DNA from: CAVTHW01 sp963734625 | Lineage (GTDB): Bacteria > Acidobacteriota > Terriglobia > Bryobacterales > Bryobacteraceae | Direction: 5' to 3' | DNA: 64,000 nt | NCBI GenBank assembly: GCA_963734625.1 | Contig: CAVTHW010000015.1 | Location: forward strand, 6,541-70,540 | Program-made: the position numbers and the translations under genes | The notes under the pieces: model-generated | Told to the model about the DNA's origin: nothing | The model's input: the letters and a program-made list of their open reading frames with translations, nothing else | Databases searched by the model: none | In this document: in pieces, positions 9,074-17,299 of the stretch | How the letters are laid out: each line of letters begins with the position of its first letter | Numbering within the stretch: position 1 is the first letter of the stretch

Positions 9074-9098
9074 GGGCACGGCGCCGCCGTGCCCCTAC
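9070..9098. terminator. Perfect 12-bp stem hairpin at the end of the polyamine operon
   Basis: GTAGGGGCACGG, a 5-base loop (CGCCG), then CCGTGCCCCTAC. The stem begins within the stop codon of the decarboxylase gene. There is no long T run after it, so it may act as a Rho-dependent end, an mRNA-stabilising 3' stem or a dispersed palindrome. Similar GTAGGGGCACGG palindromes occur as interspersed repeats in other bacteria. Confidence 0.55.
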
Positions 9099-9116
9099 TT
9101 CGTGCATCTACTTGGT

Positions 9117-9422
9117 ATGAGGATGCTACTGAACGTCAAGATGCCACATGAACCCTTCAACACGCTGGTGCGGCAAGGCAAGGCGGGAGCGATTTTGGGC
9201 CGGATCCTAGGTGAAATCAAGCCCGAGGCGGTCTACTTCAAAGAGGAGGACGGCAAGCGCGGAGCATTTCTGATCGTAGATGTCGCAGAGCCGTCGCGGA
9301 TCCCGTCGATTTCGGAGCCATTCTTCCTGAACTTCAACGCCGAGTGCCACTTCCACATCGTTATGTCGCCCGAGGACTTGAAGAAGGCCGGCTTGGAAGA
9401 ACTGGGCAAGAAATGGGCGTAA
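9117..9422 (+). CDS. Small conserved protein of unknown function
   Basis: About 101 residues from ATG 9117 (MRMLLNVKMPHEPFNTLVRQG). A GTG at 9102 would add five residues. The pattern KPEAVYFKEEDGKRGAFLIVDVAEPSRIPSISEPFF followed by MSPEDLKKAGLEELGKKW matches a widespread family of about 100 residues, some members of which carry the unsupported database name panthothenate synthetase. The alternating beta/alpha pattern suggests a small ferredoxin-like (dimeric alpha-beta barrel) fold. Nothing links it to the polyamine genes except position. Confidence 0.65.
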   Translation: MRMLLNVKMPHEPFNTLVRQGKAGAILGRILGEIKPEAVYFKEEDGKRGAFLIVDVAEPSRIPSISEPFFLNFNAECHFHIVMSPEDLKKAGLEELGKKWA

Positions 9423-9442
9423 GCACGAGACTTCACCTCAAT

Positions 9443-9463
9443 CTTGCCATTGAGAGGCAAGAC
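9443..9463. terminator. Weak stem-loop between convergent genes
   Basis: TCTTGCC (9443-9449), loop, GGCAAGA (9457-9463), placed between two converging genes. No T run on either strand. Position is the main argument. Confidence 0.25.
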
Positions 9464-9475
9464 AACCGATAGTAG

Positions 9476-9658
9476 CTAACTAGCCATCGACCGGGCGGAA
9501 CTCAAGTTGTCGTTGGTGACGCCCCAGATCCCGCTAACGCTGCCACCGCCGCCGATGAACGCACCCGCGGAAGCCAGGCAAATCATCGCCAGCAGGAGCG
9601 TGTACTCAACCAGATCCTGCCCGCCCTCGTCACTCCAGAAAACCGCCATCCTTTTCAT
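9476..9658 (-). CDS. Flp/Fap-type pilin (type IVb prepilin)
   Basis: 60 residues from ATG 9658, which is preceded by a strong AGGAGG Shine-Dalgarno; longer upstream frames lack one. The N-terminus MKRMAVFWSDEGGQDLVEYTLLLA matches Flp pilins: a short basic leader, prepilin-peptidase site G13|Q14, Glu at +5 (E18) and Tyr at +6 (Y19), then a hydrophobic helix. The mature pilin would polymerise into a Tad-type filament at the cell surface. It lies 119 bp downstream of, and in the same direction as, a PilMNO operon, while TadE/TadG genes are 27 kb away. Confidence 0.85.
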   Translation of the reverse strand: MKRMAVFWSDEGGQDLVEYTLLLAMICLASAGAFIGGGGSVSGIWGVTNDNLSSARSMAS

Positions 9659-9777
9659 GCATTCTCCTCCTGCACGGTGACTCCAAAAGATTATGGTGAG
9701 GCAGCGCTCGGGCCTAGACAATAGCACGTTCGTTAACAAGTAGATGTATGCGTACTGGTACTCGCCAGGCCGTGACG

Positions 9778-10971
9778 TTAGCGTCCCGGGCCGCCACGCC
9801 CGCCGCCGGGGGGGAAGCCGCCGCCTGGCGGCGCTCCTCCGCCGCCTCGCCCTGGCCCGCCTTGTCCTGGGCCCCGGCCACGGCCACCCTGGTTGCCGGG
9901 GGAACCGGGGCCGCCCGGCTGTGGGCCGGTCTGGGCTCCTCTACCACCGGGGCCGCCTTGCTGCTGCTGGATGCTCTGCATCATCATGCGGACGGCAATG
10001 GGGTCCTGACGGGCGTCGTAGGTGAACTCCCACTCGTTGTACTTGGTCCGGTCGTTGTATACCTTGATGCCCTCGGCTTCCAATTGGCTGGCGACACCGG
10101 CAATGCCCGCGCCCCCGAGCTGTTGCTGCTGCGTCGAGCCGGATAGCGACCGTGGCGACATCATGAAGCCTCCCCCGCCCAATGACACGGTGCCTCCGCT
10201 TCCCCCGCCCGGCTGCCCCGAGTTCGCCTGCTGTATCACCTGCATGCCAGCCGGGCTGGGAGTGGTTAGGAGCCGGTTGATGATCTCGGCGGCCGGATTG
10301 GAGGGCGTCGTTGCCACCGGACCGGTGGGGGCGGGCTGGCCCTCGGCCCCGGGCCCGGTTGGCGAAACTGCCGGCTGATTCTGGCCGATTCCGGGCTGGG
10401 CCAGGAACGGCAGGATCGACACCGACGGAGCCCCGGGGGCTGGCTGGCCGGGGGCTGGCTGCGCATTCTCCTCGGTGTCATCGGCCGGCGGAGCAGTGTT
10501 CTGCAGCATCGGGTCCACAGTCAGGATCCTGTCGCTGGCCCGGGCCTGAAGCCAGGGGGCGGGAGCCTGTTGGCTGGTATCGCTCGCCGAAGCGCTCGCC
10601 GCCTGTGTGGTCTGTGCCGGGGATTGAGTCAGGAGCGAATCGGTGAAGACGCCGCCGGCCACATGAATCAGGCGCCAGTTGTCCTCGCCCGTCATGGGGT
10701 CCTTATAGCGTTTGCGCAGGAAACGCCGGTTGTTGGTGTTCTCGAGCGCGTCGAGATCTACCGGGTAGCGTCTTAGGGTGCGATAGTAAACCTGGACGGC
10801 GCGCTTGTACTGTTCGCCCCGATCGAGGAGGAGCTGCTCTTTGGCGCGCTGCGACTCCATCACCACCCGCGGCAACTCCATGTAGAGCGAGATCGCCAGG
10901 ATGGCCGCCAGCAGAAACACCGCCAGCATGGCGAAGCCGGATTCCTGCGAATTGGCGCGCCGCGCCTGCAT
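9778..10971 (-). CDS. Pseudopilin-like secretion protein with Gly/Pro/Gln-rich tail
   Basis: 397 residues. The N-terminus ESGFAMLAVFLLAAILAISLYMELPRVV is a prepilin-like helix (an E before the hydrophobic core and no classic GFTLIE box), followed by a basic helical region with YKRAVQVYYRTLRRYPVDLDALEN and DPMTGEDNWRLI, as in T2SS pseudopilin-like general secretion proteins of Acidobacteriota. From about residue 115 the chain becomes Pro/Gln/Ala-rich, and the last ~60 residues are almost only Gly, Pro, Gln and Arg (GGPGGRGAQTGPQPGGPG and on). It starts at the ATG that overlaps the stop of the upstream PilP-like gene by one base. The tail is probably unstructured. The operon position supports a minor pilin or scaffold role. 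Confidence 0.75.
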   Translation of the reverse strand: MQARRANSQESGFAMLAVFLLAAILAISLYMELPRVVMESQRAKEQLLLDRGEQYKRAVQVYYRTLRRYPVDLDALENTNNRRFLRKRYKDPMTGEDNWRLIHVAGGVFTDSLLTQSPAQTTQAASASASDTSQQAPAPWLQARASDRILTVDPMLQNTAPPADDTEENAQPAPGQPAPGAPSVSILPFLAQPGIGQNQPAVSPTGPGAEGQPAPTGPVATTPSNPAAEIINRLLTTPSPAGMQVIQQANSGQPGGGSGGTVSLGGGGFMMSPRSLSGSTQQQQLGGAGIAGVASQLEAEGIKVYNDRTKYNEWEFTYDARQDPIAVRMMMQSIQQQQGGPGGRGAQTGPQPGGPGSPGNQGGRGRGPGQGGPGRGGGGAPPGGGFPPGGGRGGPGR

Positions 10972-11654
10972 CAGCCCACCTGCGGTTCCAGCGGCAGAGT
11001 CTGTTCCGCCTTGTAGTCCAAGTCTTCCATGACCACGGAGTTCAGGCTTATCTTCACCACCCGGTAGCGCTTCTTCAGTACGTCTCCCTCGGTGGCCACC
11101 AGGATCTCGTCGCCGTCGAGGAAGAACGCACGCCGGACGTTTTGCGTGTACGGAGTGGTGAACCCAAAGAACCTCAGCGGGATAGGCGGGGCCACGGGCT
11201 TACGCGCTTCCACCGGCGGGGGCGGGGGCGCTGGAGCAACCGGCTGCGGGACGATCTTGGGTGCGGCCGTCTTTGGCACGGGAGCGGTCGAGAACTCGAA
11301 CAAGCTGCGGCCTCCGCCTTTGTACGTCGATTCCTGAAGCTTGGAGAGCAAATCCAGCCGTAGCGTCGTATCCCTCGAGTTGAGCTCGCCGAAGTCGACG
11401 GATTTCCTGGGCTTTAGAGACGGGCGGAACGCCTGGGTGGAAGATTCGGATGACTTGGGGGCTTCCGCTCGCGGAACTGGCCGCCCAGCCTGCAAGAGAA
11501 CGTCCTTGCCGGCAGACGCCGGCGCCCTGGAGGACGCTACCGGGGCAGGCGTCCGCGCCGGCTTCGAGGAGAAGTTGGTGTAGACGAAGTAGCCTGCCAC
11601 TGCCATCAGGCCCACCAGAATCATGACCTTTTTCGGTTCGGCTCCCAGGTTCAT
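10971..11654 (-). CDS. PilP/GspC-like inner-membrane protein
   Basis: 227 residues: an N-terminal membrane anchor (MILVGLMAVAGYFVYTNFSS), a Pro/Ala-rich periplasmic linker, then a small beta domain (PPIPLRFFGFTTPYTQNVRRAFFLDGDEILVATEGDVLKKRYRVVKI) like the homology region of GspC/PilP, which connects the inner-membrane platform to the secretin. It occupies the place of pilP in the pilMNO(P) order, overlaps pilO by 4 bp and overlaps the next gene by 1 bp. Assignment rests on context and domain layout; similarity to true PilP is weak. Confidence 0.65.
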   Translation of the reverse strand: MNLGAEPKKVMILVGLMAVAGYFVYTNFSSKPARTPAPVASSRAPASAGKDVLLQAGRPVPRAEAPKSSESSTQAFRPSLKPRKSVDFGELNSRDTTLRLDLLSKLQESTYKGGGRSLFEFSTAPVPKTAAPKIVPQPVAPAPPPPPVEARKPVAPPIPLRFFGFTTPYTQNVRRAFFLDGDEILVATEGDVLKKRYRVVKISLNSVVMEDLDYKAEQTLPLEPQVG

Positions 11655-12262
11655 TGGGCTTCTCCTTCCCCGTTGACGAACACGTTGAGCCTGACGTTAA
11701 TGGCCAGCGTCCCCTGCGACTGGATCGGCGACGCCTGCAGCCGTTCAATGGTCAGGAAACGCGGCGAGCGGTCGATCAGGCTGATGAGCTCGACCAGATC
11801 GGCGTAGCTGCCCTCATAGTTGCCCGAGACAACCATCAGCGCCAGAGTGTCGGAACCCTCGACTGGCTCGTAGCTGAAGGAGTGGTCTCGCGCCGTCACC
11901 CCGGCCTTCTCGGCCAGGGCGTTCAACTCCGTGAGCACCGTGGAATAGGCCGTGCGGCGATCCAGGAAGTTCTCGTTGAAGAACTGGTCCGCCTCCGCCC
12001 GCGTCTTTTCGACCGCGCCGGCGATGGCGCGCAGGCGGGCCGTGGCGGTTTCGCGCTGCTGTGCGTCGCGGCTCAGCGTGGCAAGCTGCCGCTGAAGATC
12101 CTCCGGCGACCCGCCCCAGGGATGGAGGACGACGGCCGCCGCGGCCAGGTTGGCCACTAGCAATGCGCCCAGCGCCACGCGGGCCGTCAACCGCGGGTCT
12201 TTGCCCAGTCTCCCCAGAATGCCGTGGGGCGTCCATGTGCTGTGCTTGTCTGTCCTTGTCAT
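11651..12262 (-). CDS. pilO: Type IV pilus inner-membrane platform protein PilO
   Basis: About 203 residues from ATG 12262, preceded by GAGGACC at a good distance; an upstream alternative start at 12289 overlaps pilN and has no such site. One membrane segment (ARVALGALLVANLAAAAVVLHP), a coiled coil (residues ~45-95), then a ferredoxin-like domain (LNALAEKAGVTARDHSF ... GNYEGSYADLVELISLIDRSPRFLTIERL). This matches PilO/GspM, which dimerises with PilN in the alignment complex. The stop overlaps the next start (ATGA at 11651-11654). Confidence 0.85.
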   Translation of the reverse strand: MTRTDKHSTWTPHGILGRLGKDPRLTARVALGALLVANLAAAAVVLHPWGGSPEDLQRQLATLSRDAQQRETATARLRAIAGAVEKTRAEADQFFNENFLDRRTAYSTVLTELNALAEKAGVTARDHSFSYEPVEGSDTLALMVVSGNYEGSYADLVELISLIDRSPRFLTIERLQASPIQSQGTLAINVRLNVFVNGEGEAQ

Positions 12263-12272
12263 GCGCCGGTCC

Positions 12273-12839
12273 TCATGGCTTCTGCCCATAATTGACGGTC
12301 ACGCGATAGCGGTAGAGGGGCTCCGTCTGGCTGGGCGGCAGGAAGTTGTGGACCTCGGTCAAGCCGAACGCCGGAGAGTTTTCCAGCCGCGTCAGCATCG
12401 CCAGCACCGGCGCCGCGGTCTGGGCTCCGACCTGCATGTCCAGCAGCACCTCGTTGTTCGAGCCGAGCTGCGGACGAATGGAGATCAGCCGCACGTTGTA
12501 GGGCATGACTCCTTCCAGATCCGAGAAGATCTGGGTCCAACTGACGCCCTTGCGGTAAAGCAGGGAGTTGATGAACACAACCCGGTCCAGAACCTCCGCG
12601 TTCGCCGGCCTGCGGAGGAGCTCTTCCAGGCGCGTACGCTCCTGGCTCACAGCCTGCGACTGCTTCTGCAGCCGGGCGATGCTTTCCCGCGTCTGGGCCG
12701 CCGCGCCGCGCTGCACGATCGCCAGCCAGACCAGCAGGCCCAGCAGCACCGTCAGGACCAAACCCAGCGCCATGGAGGCGGCGATGAGCGGCCGGTCGCG
12801 CCGGAAAGGTTCACTCGAAAGGTTCACGCCGATGCGCAT
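12273..12839 (-). CDS. pilN: Type IV pilus assembly protein PilN
   Basis: 188 residues. The start MRIGVNLSSEPFRRDRP at 12839 carries the conserved INLL/NLS motif that binds the PilM groove. A membrane segment (MALGLVLTVLLGLLVWLAIV), a coiled coil and a C-terminal ferredoxin-like domain (VSWTQIFSDLEGVMPYNVRLISIRP) follow. It begins 4 nt after pilM ends. Upstream in-frame start codons overlap pilM and lack the motif, so 12839 is preferred. Confidence 0.88.
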   Translation of the reverse strand: MRIGVNLSSEPFRRDRPLIAASMALGLVLTVLLGLLVWLAIVQRGAAAQTRESIARLQKQSQAVSQERTRLEELLRRPANAEVLDRVVFINSLLYRKGVSWTQIFSDLEGVMPYNVRLISIRPQLGSNNEVLLDMQVGAQTAAPVLAMLTRLENSPAFGLTEVHNFLPPSQTEPLYRYRVTVNYGQKP

Positions 12840-12843
12840 CGTC

Positions 12844-13740
12844 CTACCATTCCTTGAGACCTTCCAGGTATCCCAGAAGGCCCGCGTTGTTTTCCCCCGG
12901 CATGCCAAACCTCGACGTCAGGGGCTCCACCGGGACGCCCATCTCGGACGTCAGCCACGCTCCCAGTTCGGCCGTGCCGCGGCCGAACCCGCACACCAGC
13001 AGCGTGTCGGGTTTGGAGGAAAGCTGATCCTCGACATAAGCCAGCGTCGGGAACAGGTGGCCGGCGATCTCCTCGCGGCCGGCCTCCGTCAGTTCGATCA
13101 CCCGGATCAGATCCAGCCCCCCGCCACCCACTACGGCCAGGCTCAACTTCCGCCCGGTCCGTTTCACCAGCACCTTCACCCCCGTAGCCGGAACCAGGTC
13201 CAGCGAGGCCAGCGTGGAGGTGGTCACCCATCCGGGGTGAAAGCCGGCCAGCCGGAAAGGCGCTTCGTAGTGCGCCACGATTTCCAGCGGCGCCAGCGCC
13301 GCCGTCACGCGCACTTTCCGGCCTTCGCCGACGCTCTTACGCGCTTCGAAGCTCAGCGCCGCCGAGTCCACGTCAAAGGGTACGCTGCGCTTAAGGCGGA
13401 AGCGCACCAGGGAGGTCTGCTCCTTGACGTCAAACGGGAAATCGTCAAAGTCCAGAACCGTGACGCGTATGGCGTAATCCGGCAGGATCAGCGCCGCGCG
13501 CCGCCGCTTGCGGCCGCCGTCGCCGGGCGCGAGCGCTCGGATCTGCGCCAGCACGGCGTCCGGCCGCACTACGTTGTCGCGCAGCGGAGACGGTGAGATG
13601 GCGTCGGGCGGCAGTTCGGCGAAGGAGATATTGGGCGCGCTCGAGATCTCGGCGGCGGCGATGCCGGCCTCGGTCAATTCGAAGGCCCACGCCGGCGGCG
13701 GATCTTTGAGCGGCCTCAGCAGGGAGGTATGTGCGGACAT
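12844..13740 (-). CDS. pilM: Type IV pilus assembly protein PilM (actin-like)
   Basis: 298 residues with an actin-like/FtsA-like architecture: RRRAALILPDYAIRVTVLDFDDFP, then SLVRFRLKRSVPFDVDSAALSFE, VSTLASLDL-type STLASLDLVPATG and the nucleotide-site strand KLSLAVVGGGGLDLIRVIEL. PilM is cytoplasmic, binds the PilN N-terminus and links the platform to the PilB motor. Placed between pilB (10 nt upstream) and pilN. Somewhat shorter than the ~350 residues of pseudomonad PilM. Confidence 0.82.
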   Translation of the reverse strand: MSAHTSLLRPLKDPPPAWAFELTEAGIAAAEISSAPNISFAELPPDAISPSPLRDNVVRPDAVLAQIRALAPGDGGRKRRRAALILPDYAIRVTVLDFDDFPFDVKEQTSLVRFRLKRSVPFDVDSAALSFEARKSVGEGRKVRVTAALAPLEIVAHYEAPFRLAGFHPGWVTTSTLASLDLVPATGVKVLVKRTGRKLSLAVVGGGGLDLIRVIELTEAGREEIAGHLFPTLAYVEDQLSSKPDTLLVCGFGRGTAELGAWLTSEMGVPVEPLTSRFGMPGENNAGLLGYLEGLKEW

Positions 13741-13750
13741 AGCGTAGCGC

Positions 13751-15372
13751 TCACCCCTCGATAAAGGTGACCTTGTTCAACTCCTTCAACGTCGTAAGCC
13801 CGTGGCGCACCTTGTCCAGGCCCGATTCGCGCAGGAAGATCATGCCCTCCTCCCGGGCCACGCGCTTGATCTCGGATGTGGGCCTCTTGTCGAGGATCAT
13901 TTCGCGGATTCTCTCGGTCAAATCCAGCAGCTCGCAGATCGCCGTCCGGCCCCGGAAGCCCGTTCCGCCGCACTCGAAGCAGCCTGTTCCTTCGTAGAAG
14001 GGAACATCCTTCCACTCGGCCGCGCGCAGGCCGCTCTCCTCCAGGTACGCCTCGGGATAGACCACCGGCTGCTTGCAGTGGGCGCAGATCAGCCGGACCA
14101 GCCGCTGCGCCAGGATGCAGTTCAGGGCGGAGACGAAGTTGTAGGGCTCGACGCCCATGTTCAGGAACCGGCCCAGCACGTCCAATACGTTGTTGGCGTG
14201 CACCGTGGTGAAGACCAGGTGGCCGGTGAGCGCGGCATTGATGGCGATCTGCGCCGTCTCCTGGTCGCGGATCTCGCCCACCATGATCTTGTCGGGTCGT
14301 GCCGCAGGATGGAGCGCAGGCCGCGGGCAAAGGTTAGGCCCTTCTTCTCGTTGACCGGGATCTGCGTGATTCCCTTGATCTGATACTCGACCGGGTCCTC
14401 GACGGTGATGATCTTGTCCTCGTCGTTCTGGATCTCGCTGAGCGCGGCGTAGAGCGTGGTGGTCTTGCCCGATCCGGTGGGGCCCGTCACCAGCACCATG
14501 CCGTAAGGCTCCTTGATGTAGCGGCGGAACTTCGTGCGCTCCATTTCGGAGAAGCCCACCACATCCAGTGTGAGCCGGGCGAACTTCTCGCTCATCGACT
14601 CCTTGTCCAGCACCCTGAGCACGGCGTCCTCGCCGTGGATGGTGGGCATGATGGAAACGCGAAAGTCGATGAGCCGCCCTTTGTAGCGCACCCGGAAGCG
14701 TCCGTCCTGGGGCGTGCGGCGTTCGGCGATGTCCAGCTCGCTCATCACCTTGATGCGCGAAATGATGGTCGAGTGCCAGTCCTTGGCGATGGGCGGCATG
14801 GCATAGTGCAGCACGCCGTCGATGCGGTACTTGATGGCCACTTCCTGGTCGCGGGTTTCGATGTGGATGTCGCTGGCCCGGCGCTCCAGGGCGTTGAAGA
14901 TGGTGGTATCGACCAGCTTGATGACCGGCGCGATGTTGCTGTCGGCGGCGGTGAGGCGGTCGATGGACAGCGTTTCGTCCTGCCCCTCTTCGTCGCTGAC
15001 GACGTCCAGCGCGAACCCCTCGGTGACCTCCTCCAGCACCCGCTGCGACTGCTCGGTCTTCTTCAGCAGGTCCGAGATCTGGGTCAGCGTGGCGACCCTC
15101 ACCCGCAACTTCTTGTTAAGCAGAATGGCCAGCTCGTCGATCAGGTTCAGGTTCCGCGGGTCGGCCAGGGCGATCTCCAGCAGTCCGTCGCTGGAGTGCA
15201 TGGGGACGAAGTTGTAGCGGAACATCAGGTCGACCGGGATGGAACGGAACAGGTCGTGGTCGATATGCGCGGTCACCAGGTCGACGAACTCGCAACGATA
15301 GCGGGCGGCCAGCGCGCGCGCCTGCTCGGCCTCCTGCCTGGGATCCTGCGGTTTGGCTCTGTCGGCTGCCAT
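13751..15372 (-). CDS. pilB: PilB/GspE secretion ATPase, one apparent frameshift
   Basis: About 540 residues after repair. N-terminal MshEN/T2SSE domain (residues ~20-150), then the motor: Walker A GPTGSGKTTTLYA, Asp box, Walker B GEIRDQETA, His box HLVFTTVHANN and a zinc tetracysteine (CAHC ... CFECGG). The frame breaks at about 14293-14296, where ILRHDP should continue as DKIMVGEIRDQ but one base is missing; downstream coding resumes to 13751. Since the break lies in the Walker B region of an operon otherwise intact, a sequence error is likely. ATP hydrolysis here drives pilus extension or pseudopilus growth. It starts 11 nt after pilC. Confidence 0.88.
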
Positions 15373-15383
15373 GTTTCACCCCA

Positions 15384-16596
15384 TCAACCGAGGTTCTGTG
15401 CCAGCGAGAAAATCGGCAGATACAACGCCACCAGCACTAATGCCACGAATAACCCCATGAAAACCATGATCGCCGGCTCGATCAGCGTGAGCACGGCCGC
15501 CATGCGGATTTCCACATCTTCCTCGTAAAACTCGGCGATGCTGGTCAGCATCGCGGGCAGCGCCCCGGTGGACTCGCCGACTTCAATCATATCGACCGAC
15601 AAGCTCGGAAACATACCCGTCGCGTTGACCGCCGCCGACAGGGGCTGCCCTTCCCTCACCATCTTTCGCGCTTTGCCCAGAGCCTTCCGCAGCAGGCTGC
15701 TACCCATCGACTCCGAAGCCGTTTCCAGCGCCTGCATCAGCGGAATCCCGCCCACCAGCAGCGTGCTGAGCACGCGCGCGAACTGGCCCGACCTGGTACA
15801 TGATCCAGATCCGCCCCAGCACCGGCGCCCGAAGCTTCAACCCGTCCAGCTTCGCCTGGGCGGACTCGCCACGGGACCATATCCGGAACGCCGTGACCGC
15901 GACCGCCGTGATCACGACGAAACCGAGCACGTATTGCCGGGCGGCCGTGCCCAGGGTGATCAGGAACTGGGTGAGCGCGGGCAGTTCCGCGGACATGGTG
16001 CGGTAGAGCTGGGCGAACTGAGGGACGACGTACGTTATCAGGAAAACCACCAGACAACAGACCATCACCAGCAGCACCGCCGGATACATCAGCGAGACTA
16101 ACAGCTTCTTGCGCACGCTAAGGGTCAGCTTCTGATAGGCGATAAACCGATCGATGACGTCGGCCAGGCTGCCGCTCTTCTCGCCCGCCAGCACCGAGGT
16201 CACGTAGATCGGAGGAAAAACGCCTTGGCGGCGGAAGGCCTCCGAAAGCAGCGCGCCGTTGTGCACTTCATCCCGGACGGCGCGGATGTGGCGGCCGAGC
16301 TTCGGGTCCGTCAGCCGGTCCGCCAGCAGGTCCAGTCCCTTCAGGATCGGCAGCCCGGCGCGGATCAGGGTCACGAACTGCTGGTTGAAGATCAGGAACT
16401 TCTCCAGGCTGAGTTTCTCGCGGCGCTGGAAACCGCGGGCCGCAACGCCGGCCAAGACTTTGCGCGGACGGACGGAATAGACCAGGAACCCCTGCTCGGT
16501 GAACCGGCCGCGCAACTCCTGCTCGGAGGCGCCCTCGGCCACCTGCTGGTGGATCTCCCCCATGGGGTCGGCGTACTTTAGTACGAACTCAGGCAC
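15384..16596 (-). CDS. pilC: PilC/GspF inner-membrane platform protein, one apparent frameshift
   Basis: About 404 residues with one base removed. Two T2SSF domains: the first with FLIFNQQFVTLIRAGLPILKGLDLLADRLTDPKLGRHI, the second with STLLVGGIPLMQALETASESMG, and three membrane spans (LLVSLMYPAVLLVMVCCLVVFLITYVVPQF; QYVLGFVVITAVAVTAF; IEPAIMVFMGLFVALVLVALYLPIF). The frame shifts at the GGG run read from 15787-15789, where RIWIMYQVG should continue as QFARVLSTLLVGG. ATG 16596 follows the lolA stop by 3 nt. Confidence 0.88.
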
Positions 16597-16599
16597 GGG

Positions 16600-17244
16600 C
16601 TATGGTCCTCCCTCTTCCTCGGAGATCCCGTCTACCACCTCGGCGCCCGGCGGCGGCGCGAACTGGAACAGGCCGTCCGCCAGCGGAGGATTCAGCTTCT
16701 CCCGGGTGAACCGGAACTCCATGACGGATTGGTCCTGGCCCGTGATCCGCAAGAAGCTGATCTCGTGGGCCGGGCTCACCAGAAATTCCACCGTGGTATA
16801 GGGCGCCCGGTCGGACTTGGGTACGGCGGTGATCCGGACGTTCGCCCCCTCGGGACGAGAGGTGAACTGGCGAAACTGGTCCCAGAAATCCAGGCGGCCG
16901 AGCAGGAAACCAAGCGGGGCGCGGAGGTCGTCGCTCTCGCGGACTTTCATCCGCTCGACGCGATTGGAGGCCGGGCTGTAAAGGTAGAGCAATTTCCCGT
17001 CGGAGAGGAACAGCTTACCCGGAGGGGAGTCGTACTGCCAGCGCATGCGGCCCGGCTTGCGCAGAAACAGCTCGCCGCTTTCGGCCCTCGGCTGCCGCCC
17101 TTGAACGCTATATGTCTGTTGGAAAAGGACTTGTATGGATTTGGCGCGATTGTAGCGGGTCTCGACCGCCTTGAGCAGCGTGGCGGTGTCGATACCGGCC
17201 GCCAGCGCCGGTACAGCGAGACACAACGACACCAATAATCGCAT
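16600..17244 (-). CDS. lolA: Outer-membrane lipoprotein carrier protein LolA
   Basis: 214 residues from ATG 17244 (MRLLVSLCLAVPALAAG, a signal peptide). The LolA pattern is clear: TLLKAVETRYNRAKSIQVLFQQTY, GELFLRKPGRMRWQYDSPPGKLFLSDGKLLYLYSPASNRVERMKV and a beta-rich C-terminal half. LolA ferries lipoproteins across the periplasm to LolB or an equivalent, which implies a diderm cell. It is the first gene of the pilus operon, 3 nt upstream of pilC, an unusual partnership that might serve outer-membrane assembly of a pilus lipoprotein (inference). Confidence 0.87.
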   Translation of the reverse strand: MRLLVSLCLAVPALAAGIDTATLLKAVETRYNRAKSIQVLFQQTYSVQGRQPRAESGELFLRKPGRMRWQYDSPPGKLFLSDGKLLYLYSPASNRVERMKVRESDDLRAPLGFLLGRLDFWDQFRQFTSRPEGANVRITAVPKSDRAPYTTVEFLVSPAHEISFLRITGQDQSVMEFRFTREKLNPPLADGLFQFAPPPGAEVVDGISEEEGGP

Positions 17245-17299
17245 CACATTGAAAATGACGCTGCGGGAAGGGCTATCGTGGAGGGAAACTAGTGAGATC

